A stretch of 64,000 nucleotides of DNA from Halanaerobium hydrogeniformans (GTDB lineage Bacteria > Bacillota > Halanaerobiia > Halanaerobiales > Halanaerobiaceae): NCBI RefSeq assembly GCF_000166415.1, contig NC_014654.1, positions 1,302,001 to 1,366,000 of the forward strand, written 5' to 3'. The first letter of the stretch is position 1, and the number at the start of each line of letters is the position of its first letter. A program made the position numbers and the translations under genes. The notes under the pieces are model-generated. The model did no database searches. It was not told the origin of the DNA and saw only the letters and a list, made by a program, of their open reading frames with translations. This document shows, piece by piece, positions 8,500 to 16,691 of the stretch.

Positions 8500-9174
8500 T
8501 TAGTTTTTTGCTATTTTGTAAAATTGTTTTAAAAGTCTTAAGGTTTTCATTGAAAAAAGAAATGAGATTAAAATCCAGAGCAGTCTAATTACAATAACAT
8601 TACCTGTCAATTCTAAATCAGCTTTTAATTTAGTTTCCTGCCAGCAAATATTTGTTTCTAACACTCCTTTCTTAAATATTTTTTTAAAATTATAATAATA
8701 AGCAAAAAATAAACCAAGATAATAGGGGTCAGAGAGTGAAAAGTTGAGTTTTATTTTTATTAAAGTATCTTTGAAATAATCAAATAACCTAATTAAAAAT
8801 TTAAAAATATGGCTAAAATTTTCCTGATTAATTATTAAAGAAAATTCTTTAAAGTTGATTTTATTTTTAAATGATTTAACCTTTTTTTTATCAGAGCCCT
8901 TACTTTTTTTTGGTTTAGAGAGGGTGCTTAAATCTTTATTCTTTAAAAAAGGAATTTCAGCTAAATTAATATTGTAATCAAAAAAACTTATGGTCAGCTC
9001 AGTACTTAATAACTTTCCTTTGATTTTAAAAGAAATAAAGGCAAATTTTATTAACATTAAGTATTTTAGATCATCAGCATAAGCTAAATTAATTTTATAA
9101 TCATATGGAATTAATAATAGGGTTATGAGAAAAAATAATATTAAAGCAAATAATATAAATATAAATTGTAGCAA
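8500..9174 (-). CDS. ytfI: DUF2953 (YtfI-like) membrane-anchored protein
   Basis: 224 residues from TTG at 9174 (read on the minus strand), chosen because GAGGGG lies 8 nt upstream; a longer frame to 9240 has no site. One N-terminal membrane helix (FIFILFALILFFLITLLLI) is followed by a basic soluble region. The C-terminal segment LSDPYYLGLFFAYYYNFKK then DLELTGNVIVIRLLW matches the DUF2953 pattern. It stands directly upstream of ytfJ/gerW, which is the conserved ytfI-ytfJ pair of Firmicutes and supports the call. Its function is unknown; a spore- or envelope-related role is inferred from the partner only. Confidence 0.75.
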   Translation of the reverse strand: MLQFIFILFALILFFLITLLLIPYDYKINLAYADDLKYLMLIKFAFISFKIKGKLLSTELTISFFDYNINLAEIPFLKNKDLSTLSKPKKSKGSDKKKVKSFKNKINFKEFSLIINQENFSHIFKFLIRLFDYFKDTLIKIKLNFSLSDPYYLGLFFAYYYNFKKIFKKGVLETNICWQETKLKADLELTGNVIVIRLLWILISFLFSMKTLRLLKQFYKIAKN

Positions 9175-9244
9175 TTTATCCACCCCTCTATTAGTTATAT
9201 TATACAAAAAATTATCAAATTTGTATATTAATATTTTCATTTAA

Positions 9245-9273
9245 TAGACATCAGGTGCAACATTCGATATAAT
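9245..9273 (+). promoter_or_regulatory. SigmaA-type promoter for thrC
   Basis: TAGACA (9245-9250), a 17-bp spacer and TATAAT (9268-9273) lie 34 bp before the thrC start. I see no T-box or other attenuator in the short leader. Confidence 0.7.
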
Positions 9274-9307
9274 AGTAATTGATCATATAAATTGGGGGTT
9301 AAAAAGA

Positions 9308-10801
9308 ATGGAGTATTTGAGTACAAGAGGAAAACATAAAAATGTAAGTGCTGCAGAAGCAATCCGTTTAGGATTATCTCCTGATGGAGGTCTTTTTGTT
9401 CCTGCAGAAATAAAAAAAATAAGTAGAGAAGAAATAATGGGGAATAAAGATAAAAGCTACCAGGAAATAGCAGTCTGGATTTTAGAATATTTTTTAAGTG
9501 ACTACAGTAGAAAAGAAATTGAGGAGGCAGTTAATGCTGCCTATTCAAAACAAAACTTTCCAGCCGCTAAAGTAACTCCTTTAAAGAAATTGGATACTGA
9601 TAGATATATTCTTGAATTATGGCATGGACCTACAGCTGCATTTAAAGATCTTGCTCTTCAGATAATGCCATATTTACTTGTTATTGCTGCAGAAAAAAGC
9701 GAGATAGATGATGAGATAGTTATTCTTGTTGCTACTTCAGGTGATACTGGTAAGGCCGCTTTAGAAGGTTTTAAAGATGTTGATGGGGTAAAGATAATTG
9801 TTTTTTATCCAGAAGCTGGTGTGAGTAGGGTCCAAAAAGATCAGATGAACACAACAACTGGTAGAAATACTGAGGTTGTTTCTTTACAGGGTAATTTTGA
9901 TGACTGCCAAAATGCTGTAAAAGAAGTTTTTAGTGATCAAAAATTTAAAGAAAAAATGGAGAGAAATTCATATCGTTTTTCTTCAGCTAACTCAATAAAT
10001 TGGGGTAGGTTATTACCCCAAATAGTATATTATTTTTCGGCCTATTTTCAATTGATAAATGATAATGCGATTGATAAAGGTGAAGAAATTAATATTACAG
10101 TACCTACAGGCAATTTTGGTAATATACTTGCAGCTTATTATGCCTATAAGTTGGGTCTGCCAGTTAATAAATTTATCTGTGCCTCAAATGACAATAAGGT
10201 TTTAACTGACTTTTTAAAAACAGGTGTTTATGATATAGATAGAGAATTCAAAAAAACTATTAGTCCTTCTATGGACATTTTAATTTCTTCAAATTTGGAG
10301 AGATTTTTATTTGAGATCACTGAACACGATAGTGAACAGATAAATAAGTGGTATGAAGAACTAAAAGAAAACAACAGATTTAAAATAGACAGTAAAAGTT
10401 TAGCTAAAATCCAGGATAAATTTGTTGGTCAATTTAGTCAGGAAGATGAGGCAAAACAAGCTATAAAGATTTGTTATCAAAACTTTGACTATTTAATTGA
10501 TCCTCATACTGCTGTTGCTTATGATTCTTTAGATAAATATCGAAAAGAGAGTTCGGATTTAACTACTGCTGTGATTGATTCTACTGCCAGCCCTTATAAA
10601 TTTAGTCGGGCTGTTCTGGAAGCATTAAAAGATAAAACTGTTGAGAAGGATGAATACAGAATAATAGAGGAACTTAAAGAGCTAACCGGTACAGAAATTC
10701 ATCGGGCGATCAAAGGTTTAGAAAATATGGAAGAAAAACACCAAAGAAACTGTGCTAAAGATGGGGTTAAAGCTCAATTAAAAGATATTTTAGCTATTTA
10801 A
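9308..10801 (+). CDS. thrC: Threonine synthase
   Basis: 497 residues, ATG 9308 with GGGGG 9 nt upstream. The N-terminus MEYLSTRGKHKNVSAAEAI is that of the longer, fungal/E. coli-type threonine synthases. The PLP lysine lies in HGPTAAFKDLALQ (K113), and ATSGDTGKAALEGF is the phosphate loop. It converts O-phosphohomoserine to threonine using pyridoxal phosphate. The pathway partner homoserine dehydrogenase is 32 kb away at 42711, and no homoserine kinase is visible in the window. It has its own promoter. The next gene, an EAL protein, starts about 32 bp later. Confidence 0.95.
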   Translation: MEYLSTRGKHKNVSAAEAIRLGLSPDGGLFVPAEIKKISREEIMGNKDKSYQEIAVWILEYFLSDYSRKEIEEAVNAAYSKQNFPAAKVTPLKKLDTDRYILELWHGPTAAFKDLALQIMPYLLVIAAEKSEIDDEIVILVATSGDTGKAALEGFKDVDGVKIIVFYPEAGVSRVQKDQMNTTTGRNTEVVSLQGNFDDCQNAVKEVFSDQKFKEKMERNSYRFSSANSINWGRLLPQIVYYFSAYFQLINDNAIDKGEEINITVPTGNFGNILAAYYAYKLGLPVNKFICASNDNKVLTDFLKTGVYDIDREFKKTISPSMDILISSNLERFLFEITEHDSEQINKWYEELKENNRFKIDSKSLAKIQDKFVGQFSQEDEAKQAIKICYQNFDYLIDPHTAVAYDSLDKYRKESSDLTTAVIDSTASPYKFSRAVLEALKDKTVEKDEYRIIEELKELTGTEIHRAIKGLENMEEKHQRNCAKDGVKAQLKDILAI

Positions 10802-10833
10802 ATAACTGAATTAATATTTTCGCTTTAATTGAG

Positions 10834-12507
10834 GTGATTATTATTAAAACTGATTTTTTTGCTTATAATAAACTTAAAACATTTAAAAATCATTCTAAAG
10901 CACTACAGGGCTTTTTGCTGATATTTATTCTTTTAATAGGAGCTTTAGTATATTATACAGGTGGAACTAGAAACAGTTATGCTCATTTAATTTATCTACC
11001 GATTGTTCTTTCAGGATATTTTTATGGTTTAAAGGGAGGCATTACTGCTGCAGTGATCAGTGGGCTTGTGCTGGGCCCTTTTATGCCTATTGATACTGAG
11101 ACAATGTTAATGCAGCAGCCGCAAAACTGGCTTTTTAGAATGGTATTTTTAATTATTATTGGAAGTTTTGTGGGCTATCTTTTTGCAAATCTAGAAAGGC
11201 AGGTAATTAAAAATAGGAAAATAGCTTATTTTAATCAAGAAACAGGTTTGCCTAATAAAAGTACTTTGAAAAATGTTATAGATAATAAAATAGATAATAA
11301 AAAGGAATTTCATTTATTTATTTTGACCATTAACAACCTTTTAAATATCTATAAATTGACCGGTTTTAGCAATTTTACGGATTATATGGATCTTTTAATT
11401 GAACATATTAAGCAATATCCAGCCTTAGGAAAACAAATTTATTATATTAATGAAAATCACTATGGAATAATTTTGGATAAAGATAAAGTTGATGATCTAG
11501 TTGAATTCTCAAATGATTTTTTAAAATACCTTGATAAACCTGTTAACTTTGGTAATATTTCAATTTATAATAATTTTACAATGGGAATCACAACTTATCC
11601 AGATTATGCGAAAAAAACCGATAAAATTATTAATCAGGCTTTTTTATCGATTAAAAAAGCCAAAAACAAAAAACTTCCTTTCTGGCATTATGAGAATATT
11701 AATTTTAAAGAAAAAAATATTAATCTGGATTTGCTAGCAGAAATTAATAATTCTATTGAGAACAATAATTTTGAAATTTATTATCAGCCTAAAATTAACT
11801 TAAAAAACAATAAGGTACAGACTTTTGAAGCTTTACTTCGCTGGAACCATCCTGGTAAAGGCTATATATCTCCAGGAGACTTTATTCCCCTTGTTGAAAA
11901 AAGCAGTTTAATTGAACCTTTAACAGAGTGGGTAATTAATGAAGTTTTAAAAGATATTAGCAATTTTAAAGCTAAAAATAATAGTTTTAAATATGATATT
12001 GCCATAAATATCTCAGCTCGCAATCTTCAGCAGCCTAATTTTGTCGAATTATTAATTGATTATCTTAAGCAATATAATGTTAACCCAGAAAGATTTAGCA
12101 TTGAATTAACAGAAACTGACCTGATGGTTGAAATAGATAAAAATATAAAGAAGTTGAATCAATTAAAGGAAAAAGGGATAAATATTTATCTAGATGATTT
12201 TGGTAAGGGATATTCCTCTTTGAAATATCTAAAGGAAATTCCAATTGATTTTATCAAAATTGACCAATATTTTATCAAAAACTTGACTAAAGAAAAAAAG
12301 TCTCTAGATATAGTTCGTTCGATTATAGAATTAGCTCATGCCCTTAATATTGAAGTTGTTGCAGAAGGTGTAGAAACTGAAGCTCAACTTGAAGTGCTAA
12401 AAGATATTAATTGTAATTATGCACAGGGTTATTTATTTGCTAAACCGGATAAAAAAGAAAAGATAATAGAGTTTTTAAAAGAATTGGAAGCAGAAAGTTA
12501 TGCTTAA
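10834..12507 (+). CDS. Membrane-bound EAL-domain c-di-GMP phosphodiesterase with degenerate GGDEF domain
   Basis: 557 residues. About four N-terminal membrane helices (residues 25-120) precede a GGDEF-like domain (about 130-280) that lacks the GGDEF signature: IYYINENHYGIIL stands there. The EAL domain (about 300-550) keeps the catalytic set: EALLRW, NISARN, ELTETD, DDFGKGYSS, IKIDQYF, AEGVE and AQGYLF. It should hydrolyse c-di-GMP, with the GGDEF fold perhaps sensory. The start is unusual. GAGGTG at 10831-10836 overlaps GTG 10834, and the next in-frame candidates are ATT codons at 10837-10845, so either GTG or a rare ATT start is used. The 3' end overlaps the Mut7-C gene by 8 bp. Confidence 0.88.
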   Translation: MIIIKTDFFAYNKLKTFKNHSKALQGFLLIFILLIGALVYYTGGTRNSYAHLIYLPIVLSGYFYGLKGGITAAVISGLVLGPFMPIDTETMLMQQPQNWLFRMVFLIIIGSFVGYLFANLERQVIKNRKIAYFNQETGLPNKSTLKNVIDNKIDNKKEFHLFILTINNLLNIYKLTGFSNFTDYMDLLIEHIKQYPALGKQIYYINENHYGIILDKDKVDDLVEFSNDFLKYLDKPVNFGNISIYNNFTMGITTYPDYAKKTDKIINQAFLSIKKAKNKKLPFWHYENINFKEKNINLDLLAEINNSIENNNFEIYYQPKINLKNNKVQTFEALLRWNHPGKGYISPGDFIPLVEKSSLIEPLTEWVINEVLKDISNFKAKNNSFKYDIAINISARNLQQPNFVELLIDYLKQYNVNPERFSIELTETDLMVEIDKNIKKLNQLKEKGINIYLDDFGKGYSSLKYLKEIPIDFIKIDQYFIKNLTKEKKSLDIVRSIIELAHALNIEVVAEGVETEAQLEVLKDINCNYAQGYLFAKPDKKEKIIEFLKELEAESYA

Positions 12508-13246
12508 AAAAACTATTAGATTAAGATTTTACGCAGCTTTAAATGATTTTATTGATGTTGATAGAAAAAAGAATTTGAGAGCAGTTGGTAGAGAATATCT
12601 ACATTATTATCAGGGGAGACAAACTATTAAAGATAGGATTGAAAGCATTGGCATTCCACATCCTGAAGTTTCTTTAATATTAAAAAATTCACAAGCAGTG
12701 GATTTTTCTTATCTGGTTAAAGCAGGGGATAGATTTTCTATTTATCCCTATTTTTATGAATTTAAACTTGATGATAAGATCAAGCTTATCAATGAATATC
12801 AGGGTAAACCTGCCTTTATTCTTGATGTACATCTTGGTAAATTAGCCCGTTATTTGCGCCGTTTTAATTTCGATACTGTTTACAGCAATAAATATGATGA
12901 TCAAGAAATTGTAGATAGATCTCTTCAAGAAAAAAGAATTATTATAAGCAGAGATCTTGGTTTACTGATGAGAAAGAGGGTCAAATGGGCTAAGTTCATC
13001 AAAAGTGATGATCCTAAAAAGCAGTTTAAAGAGATTTTAGAACGTTTTGATTTAGCTGCATATTATAATGGAAAAGAAAGTAGATGCCCTGACTGCAATA
13101 AATTATTACAAAAAATTGAAAAACATAAAATTCTTAATCGGCTAGAGAAAAAACAAAAAAATATTATAATGATTTTAAAATTTGTCCTGCGTGCAGAAAA
13201 ATTTACTGGAAAGGTTCTCATTTTAAGAGCACAGAAGATTTATTGA
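12500..13246 (+). CDS. Mut7-C RNase-like protein with N-terminal ubiquitin-like domain, C-terminus frameshifted
   Basis: The 248-residue frame has an N-terminal Mut7-C ubiquitin-like domain (residues 5-90). It is followed by a PIN-like Mut7-C domain with AFILDVHLGKLARYLRRF and IIISRDLGLLMRKRVKW. The zinc ribbon begins with SRCPDCNKLL but its second half is missing: after LEKKQKN the frame turns into unrelated sequence. The expected end (ICPACRKIYWKGSHF) is encoded in the -1 frame from 13162 to a TAA at 13258-13260. A run of seven A at 13155-13161 marks the shift. The gene overlaps the EAL gene by 8 bp, so translation is probably coupled. Function: putative RNase; no substrate is known. Confidence 0.82.
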   Translation: MLKKTIRLRFYAALNDFIDVDRKKNLRAVGREYLHYYQGRQTIKDRIESIGIPHPEVSLILKNSQAVDFSYLVKAGDRFSIYPYFYEFKLDDKIKLINEYQGKPAFILDVHLGKLARYLRRFNFDTVYSNKYDDQEIVDRSLQEKRIIISRDLGLLMRKRVKWAKFIKSDDPKKQFKEILERFDLAAYYNGKESRCPDCNKLLQKIEKHKILNRLEKKQKNIIMILKFVLRAEKFTGKVLILRAQKIY

Positions 13247-13260
13247 AAAAATTTTGTTAA
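13154..13260 (+). other. Frameshift site and -1 frame zinc-ribbon tail of the Mut7-C gene
   Basis: Zero-frame codons are CAA AAA AAT. The heptamer A AAA AAT fits the X XXY YYZ slippery pattern, and a -1 slip gives TAT TAT AAT GAT and so on, encoding YYNDFKICPACRKIYWKGSH and ending at 13260. The restored CPAC completes the CPDC of the zero frame. Loss of one A from an ancestral run of eight explains it equally well. Confidence 0.75.
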
Positions 13261-13283
13261 AAATTGATTATAATATTTTCTTG

Positions 13284-13309
13284 AATTGCAATGTTAAATT
13301 GAACTAGTT
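13284..13309. repeat. IS30 terminal inverted repeat, left
   Basis: Begins AATTGCAATGTTAAATTGAA. It matches the complement of 14467-14492 at 20 of 26 bases counted by eye. Confidence 0.6.
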
Positions 13310-13325
13310 TCAAACTGTAATAATT

Positions 13326-14375
13326 TTAATTGTATAGAATTAGTTTTAGTTGGTCTTCAAAAGCTTCATCAGGAGTTAAATATCCTAATATTTTTCTAGG
13401 TAAAGTATTACACCAATTTTGAACTCTAGCAATAGCTTCAATTGAAAATTCATTTATACTTCTACCTTTAGGTATAAACCTTCTTATCAAGCCATTGTGA
13501 CGTTCATTTGTTCCTCTTTCCCAGGCTGAATAGGGATGAGTATAATAAATTTTAGTGCCAACTATTTCTTCTACACTGGCTAGCTCTGAGAATTCAGAAC
13601 CATTGTCACTGGTAATGCTTTTAAAGACTGTAGAAAAAAGATCTCCAGTTTCTTTGATTAGCTTTGTCATAGCTTCCTGAACAGAACAAGATGTTTTGTC
13701 ATCAATTTTGCGAATAATTTGTGAGCGAGTTGTACGTTCTGTCATAGTAAGTAGTGCTGCTTCATCTTTAGTCTTTTTACCAATAATAGTATCAATTTCC
13801 CAGTGGCCAAATTCGCTGCGATCATTAACGCTTTCAGGGCGTTCATCAATGCTGGTACCCAGTTTCTTTTTATTCTGCTTAATACGTTTTGGTTTTGTAG
13901 AACGCTTTAATTTCAATGGTAGATCAATATTTTTAATCTTAAGTAGTCCAGCATCTATGTAATTATAGAGAGTTTTGGTGCAAACCATCTTTGAATTTGG
14001 AAATTTATTATGCACCTGAGCTGATCCACAAATAGAATCAATTGAATGATCTGAGTTGTAAAATTTATCTAAAACATGTTCTATGAAATCTTCGCACTCT
14101 AGGAGTTTAAACTTAGGTCCGCAATTTTTACGATTATTTTCATAAACTCTTTGACCAACATCAGGGAAATAAATATCAACCTTTTTATTGGCCTTTATTT
14201 GAGAAACTGTACCACGTTTCAACTCGTTTCTAATTGTATTTGAAGCTCTACCTAAGCGTTTACCAATTGCATAAGGTGACATTCCTTCTGAATGTAATAA
14301 AGCAATTTGACCGCGATCATAAGCATTAAGGTGTTTATTTTTTCGAGAATTTGGTGTATCATATAAGTAGTCCAT
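13326..14375 (-). CDS. IS30-family transposase
   Basis: 349 residues from ATG 14375, chosen because AGGAGGG lies about 8 nt upstream; an in-frame GTG at 14384 overlaps that site. The N-terminal helix-turn-helix (YDRGQIALLHSEGMSPYAIG, then SNTIRNELKRG) is that of IS30 transposases. The DDE catalytic residues are visible in FGHWEIDTIIGKK, SITSDNGSEF and AWERGTNERHNG. The frame is intact, so the element could be active. An 8-bp inverted pair (CCATAGTG at the start codon, CACTATGG at 14437) lies in its leader. Confidence 0.95.
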   Translation of the reverse strand: MDYLYDTPNSRKNKHLNAYDRGQIALLHSEGMSPYAIGKRLGRASNTIRNELKRGTVSQIKANKKVDIYFPDVGQRVYENNRKNCGPKFKLLECEDFIEHVLDKFYNSDHSIDSICGSAQVHNKFPNSKMVCTKTLYNYIDAGLLKIKNIDLPLKLKRSTKPKRIKQNKKKLGTSIDERPESVNDRSEFGHWEIDTIIGKKTKDEAALLTMTERTTRSQIIRKIDDKTSCSVQEAMTKLIKETGDLFSTVFKSITSDNGSEFSELASVEEIVGTKIYYTHPYSAWERGTNERHNGLIRRFIPKGRSINEFSIEAIARVQNWCNTLPRKILGYLTPDEAFEDQLKLILYN

Positions 14376-14466
14376 AGTGTGCACCCTCCTGTAATGTTTA
14401 TTGTTTGTAGTAATTCAATTATATTACAGTTTGTGCCACTATGGGCATTTTTTATTAGTTTTTTTT

Positions 14467-14492
14467 AATTAGTTCAAGTTCATTTTACAATT
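14467..14492. repeat. IS30 terminal inverted repeat, right
   Basis: Partner of 13284-13309. Its complement begins AATTGTAAAATGAACTTGAA. Confidence 0.6.
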
Positions 14493-14528
14493 AAGCATTA
14501 TAATATTTTATGAATGGGGAGATTATAA

Positions 14529-16034
14529 ATGGAAAATGGTTTAAATAACTCAGAAAAAGAAAAAAAACTAAAAAAAGGTGGAAGATTTTTAGTTGATAAT
14601 TTTGGGGTAGATATGGGCCAAATTTCTTACATACTTATCGGGCCATTAATTTTTCTAGCGATTATGCTTATTCCAATTCCAACTCTTGACTGGCAGGCTA
14701 GAGGAGGACTGGGTGTTTTAATTTGGATGGCTTTTTGGTGGACAAGTGGCCATATTGCTGTTGCAATAACAGCCCTTGTACCAATTTTTGTAACTACATT
14801 TATTCCAATAGCTCCAGTTGGTGAGATCGTTTCTGTATTTAGCCACAGGATAGTTTTTTTAATTGCAGGAAGTTGTGCAATGGGGGCTGCCTGGCAGAGA
14901 TGGGGGATAGCCCGGAGATTATCCCTTAAAATCTTATCTTTATTTGGGAATAGTGCCCGAAAACAGATTTGGGCCTGGTTTTTAATTTCTGCGCTTTTAA
15001 GTTCTATTATTGCAGATACTGTAACCGCAGCTGTTTTTGTGCCGGTAGCAGTTACATTATTAAAATATTTAGGTTATGATTCTAATTCTAAACGCTGGAA
15101 TAATGCTGCTGCAACAAATATCTTGCTTGCGATTGCCTGGGGAGCCTCAATTGGTAGTTTACCGACTCCACTTGGAGGAGGTCAGAATTTATTAATTTAT
15201 GAATTTCTTACAGAGGCTGTAGGTAGACAGATATATTTTTATGAATGGACAATTAGAATGCTTCCCTTTACTCTATTTTTTATACCCTTTATTGGTTTTT
15301 ATTTAACAAGAATTTTGCAAAAAGAAGATGTAATTTTACCTGGTTCTAAAGAAATATATCAAAAAGAATTAGATAAGATGGGAAAATTAAGTAAGGGAGA
15401 ATTATATTCTGGTTTGGTATTTGTTCTTGCTGTTTCAGCAGCTTTTTTAGAGCCTTTATATACGAATTTTTTACCTTTTTTAGACCCGGCATTTATATTT
15501 TTTAGTCTGGCATTTCTCTTATTTTTCATCCCGACTGAAGAACATGAAAATGTATTATCTATTAAAAGCATGGGCAATTTCCCCATAACAGTTATGATAG
15601 TCTGGCCAAGTGCTTTAGCTTTAGCAAAAGTTTTAGAGCATTCTGGTTTAGCAGAAATTATTGGAGAGAATCTCAGTTTTTTTGCTACTGGACATGGAAT
15701 AATTACCTTTTTAATCTTTGCTGGAGTGACAGTTTTACTGACAAATATATCTACTAATACAGCTTCAGCTGCTTTGTTAATGCCTGTTATAATTCAGCTT
15801 TTTATAGCACAGGGGATTAATCCGGTTCCTATCATATTGCTATTAACTGTATCAGTTAATTTATCATTTGCAATTGCATCTGGAAATGGTTGTCTTGCTG
15901 TAAGTGCTGGCTATGGTGTAAATCTTAAAACCATGTTCAAACATGGTATTATTATAGCTTTTTTGGGTTTTTTCCTTTCAACATTTTTTGCATTTTTTCT
16001 GGATAATATTCTTCCCTGGTGGGGAGTGCTCTAA
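14529..16034 (+). CDS. SLC13/DASS-family sodium:anion symporter
   Basis: 501 residues, ATG 14529 with GGGGAG about 8 nt upstream. The protein has about 12 membrane segments. The divalent anion:sodium symporter fold is supported by the first half (SSIIADTVTAAVFVPVA, then PTPLGGGQNLLIYEFL) and by the second half LTNISTNTASAALLMPVI, which corresponds to the conserved SNT motif of the family. Likely substrates are di- or tricarboxylates such as malate or citrate, or sulfate; specificity cannot be read. It lies just right of the IS30 element. No RNA hairpin with a clear T-run follows; a short CAGGAA/TTCCTG dyad is at 16082-16096. Confidence 0.85.
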   Translation: MENGLNNSEKEKKLKKGGRFLVDNFGVDMGQISYILIGPLIFLAIMLIPIPTLDWQARGGLGVLIWMAFWWTSGHIAVAITALVPIFVTTFIPIAPVGEIVSVFSHRIVFLIAGSCAMGAAWQRWGIARRLSLKILSLFGNSARKQIWAWFLISALLSSIIADTVTAAVFVPVAVTLLKYLGYDSNSKRWNNAAATNILLAIAWGASIGSLPTPLGGGQNLLIYEFLTEAVGRQIYFYEWTIRMLPFTLFFIPFIGFYLTRILQKEDVILPGSKEIYQKELDKMGKLSKGELYSGLVFVLAVSAAFLEPLYTNFLPFLDPAFIFFSLAFLLFFIPTEEHENVLSIKSMGNFPITVMIVWPSALALAKVLEHSGLAEIIGENLSFFATGHGIITFLIFAGVTVLLTNISTNTASAALLMPVIIQLFIAQGINPVPIILLLTVSVNLSFAIASGNGCLAVSAGYGVNLKTMFKHGIIIAFLGFFLSTFFAFFLDNILPWWGVL

Positions 16035-16163
16035 AATTAATAATAAATTTTTACCATATCTTTATTAATTTTAATCCTTTGCAGGAAAAGTTCCTGATAA
16101 CTAGAATAATGTTATATAGACTTCTTTAAAAAATATCTGTAATTATTAAGGAGTTAATTGAAA

Positions 16164-16691
16164 ATGGAATTTAGATTAGCTGAAAAAAAAGATTTAAAAG
16201 CTATTATGAAAATAATTAATGCGGCCAAAGACTTCTTAAAATCTGAAGGAATAGATCAGTGGCAGCAGGGTTATCCAGATTGTAAAGTTATGAGAAAAGA
16301 TATTTTAAATCACAATTGTTATATTTTAGCTGAAAAAGATAAAATATTTGCCCATGCAGCTGTAACATTTTCTGAAGAGAAAAGTTATAATAAGATATAT
16401 CAGGGTAAATGGCTGAGCAATGCTAACTATGCTGTTGTGCACAGATTAGCTGTTGATAATGAATATAAAGGTAAAGAACTGGCAAAACTACTGCTGGATA
16501 AAATAGAAGAATTAGTTTTTAAAAATGGAATAAATAGCATTAAGATTGATACCCATCAAGATAATATTTCCATGCAGAGATTATTAAAAAAAAGTAATTT
16601 TAAATATTGTGGGATAATATATTTAGAAGATGGAAGTAAAAGGTTGGCTTATGAGAATCATTTGGAGGGAGATAACTTATGGAAGAATTAA
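16164..16691 (+). CDS. GNAT-family N-acetyltransferase
   Basis: 175 residues from ATG 16164, with AAGGAG at 16148-16153 about 10 nt upstream; an in-frame TTG at 16158 is too close. The N-terminal SEGIDQWQQGYP and the acetyl-CoA-binding VHRLAVDNEYKGKELAKLL identify a GNAT. The C-terminal SMQRLLKKSNFKYCGII is the usual strand near the active site. The substrate is unknown. The last 13 bp overlap the start of the fbp gene, so the two are translated from one message. There is no functional reason in sequence for the pairing. Confidence 0.87.
   Translation: MEFRLAEKKDLKAIMKIINAAKDFLKSEGIDQWQQGYPDCKVMRKDILNHNCYILAEKDKIFAHAAVTFSEEKSYNKIYQGKWLSNANYAVVHRLAVDNEYKGKELAKLLLDKIEELVFKNGINSIKIDTHQDNISMQRLLKKSNFKYCGIIYLEDGSKRLAYENHLEGDNLWKN

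Larger units (their letters stand above)
13284..14492 (-). mobile_element. IS30-family insertion sequence
   Basis: About 1.2 kb with a single transposase gene on the minus strand. The ends carry imperfect inverted repeats: 13284-13309 and the complement of 14467-14492 match at 20 of 26 positions by eye, without gaps. A second inverted pair (13311-13322 against 14422-14433, core CAAACTGTAATA) lies inside. I could not define a target duplication, so the exact ends are uncertain by a few bases. The insertion lies between the Mut7-C gene and the SLC13-type gene and breaks no visible frame. Confidence 0.8.

Noticed and set aside
8256-8588. Plus-strand frame opposite gerW and ytfI
   Set aside because: It is the antisense shadow of the glycine-rich gerW repeat (PPPPPP) and has no ribosome site.
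9245-9307. T-box or threonine attenuator before thrC
   Set aside because: The leader between promoter and start is under 35 bp and contains no T-box sequence or Thr-rich peptide.
13284-14492. IS30 insertion as the cause of the Mut7-C frameshift
   Set aside because: The left end lies 24 bp after the -1-frame stop and more than 120 bp from the shift, so the insertion does not touch it.
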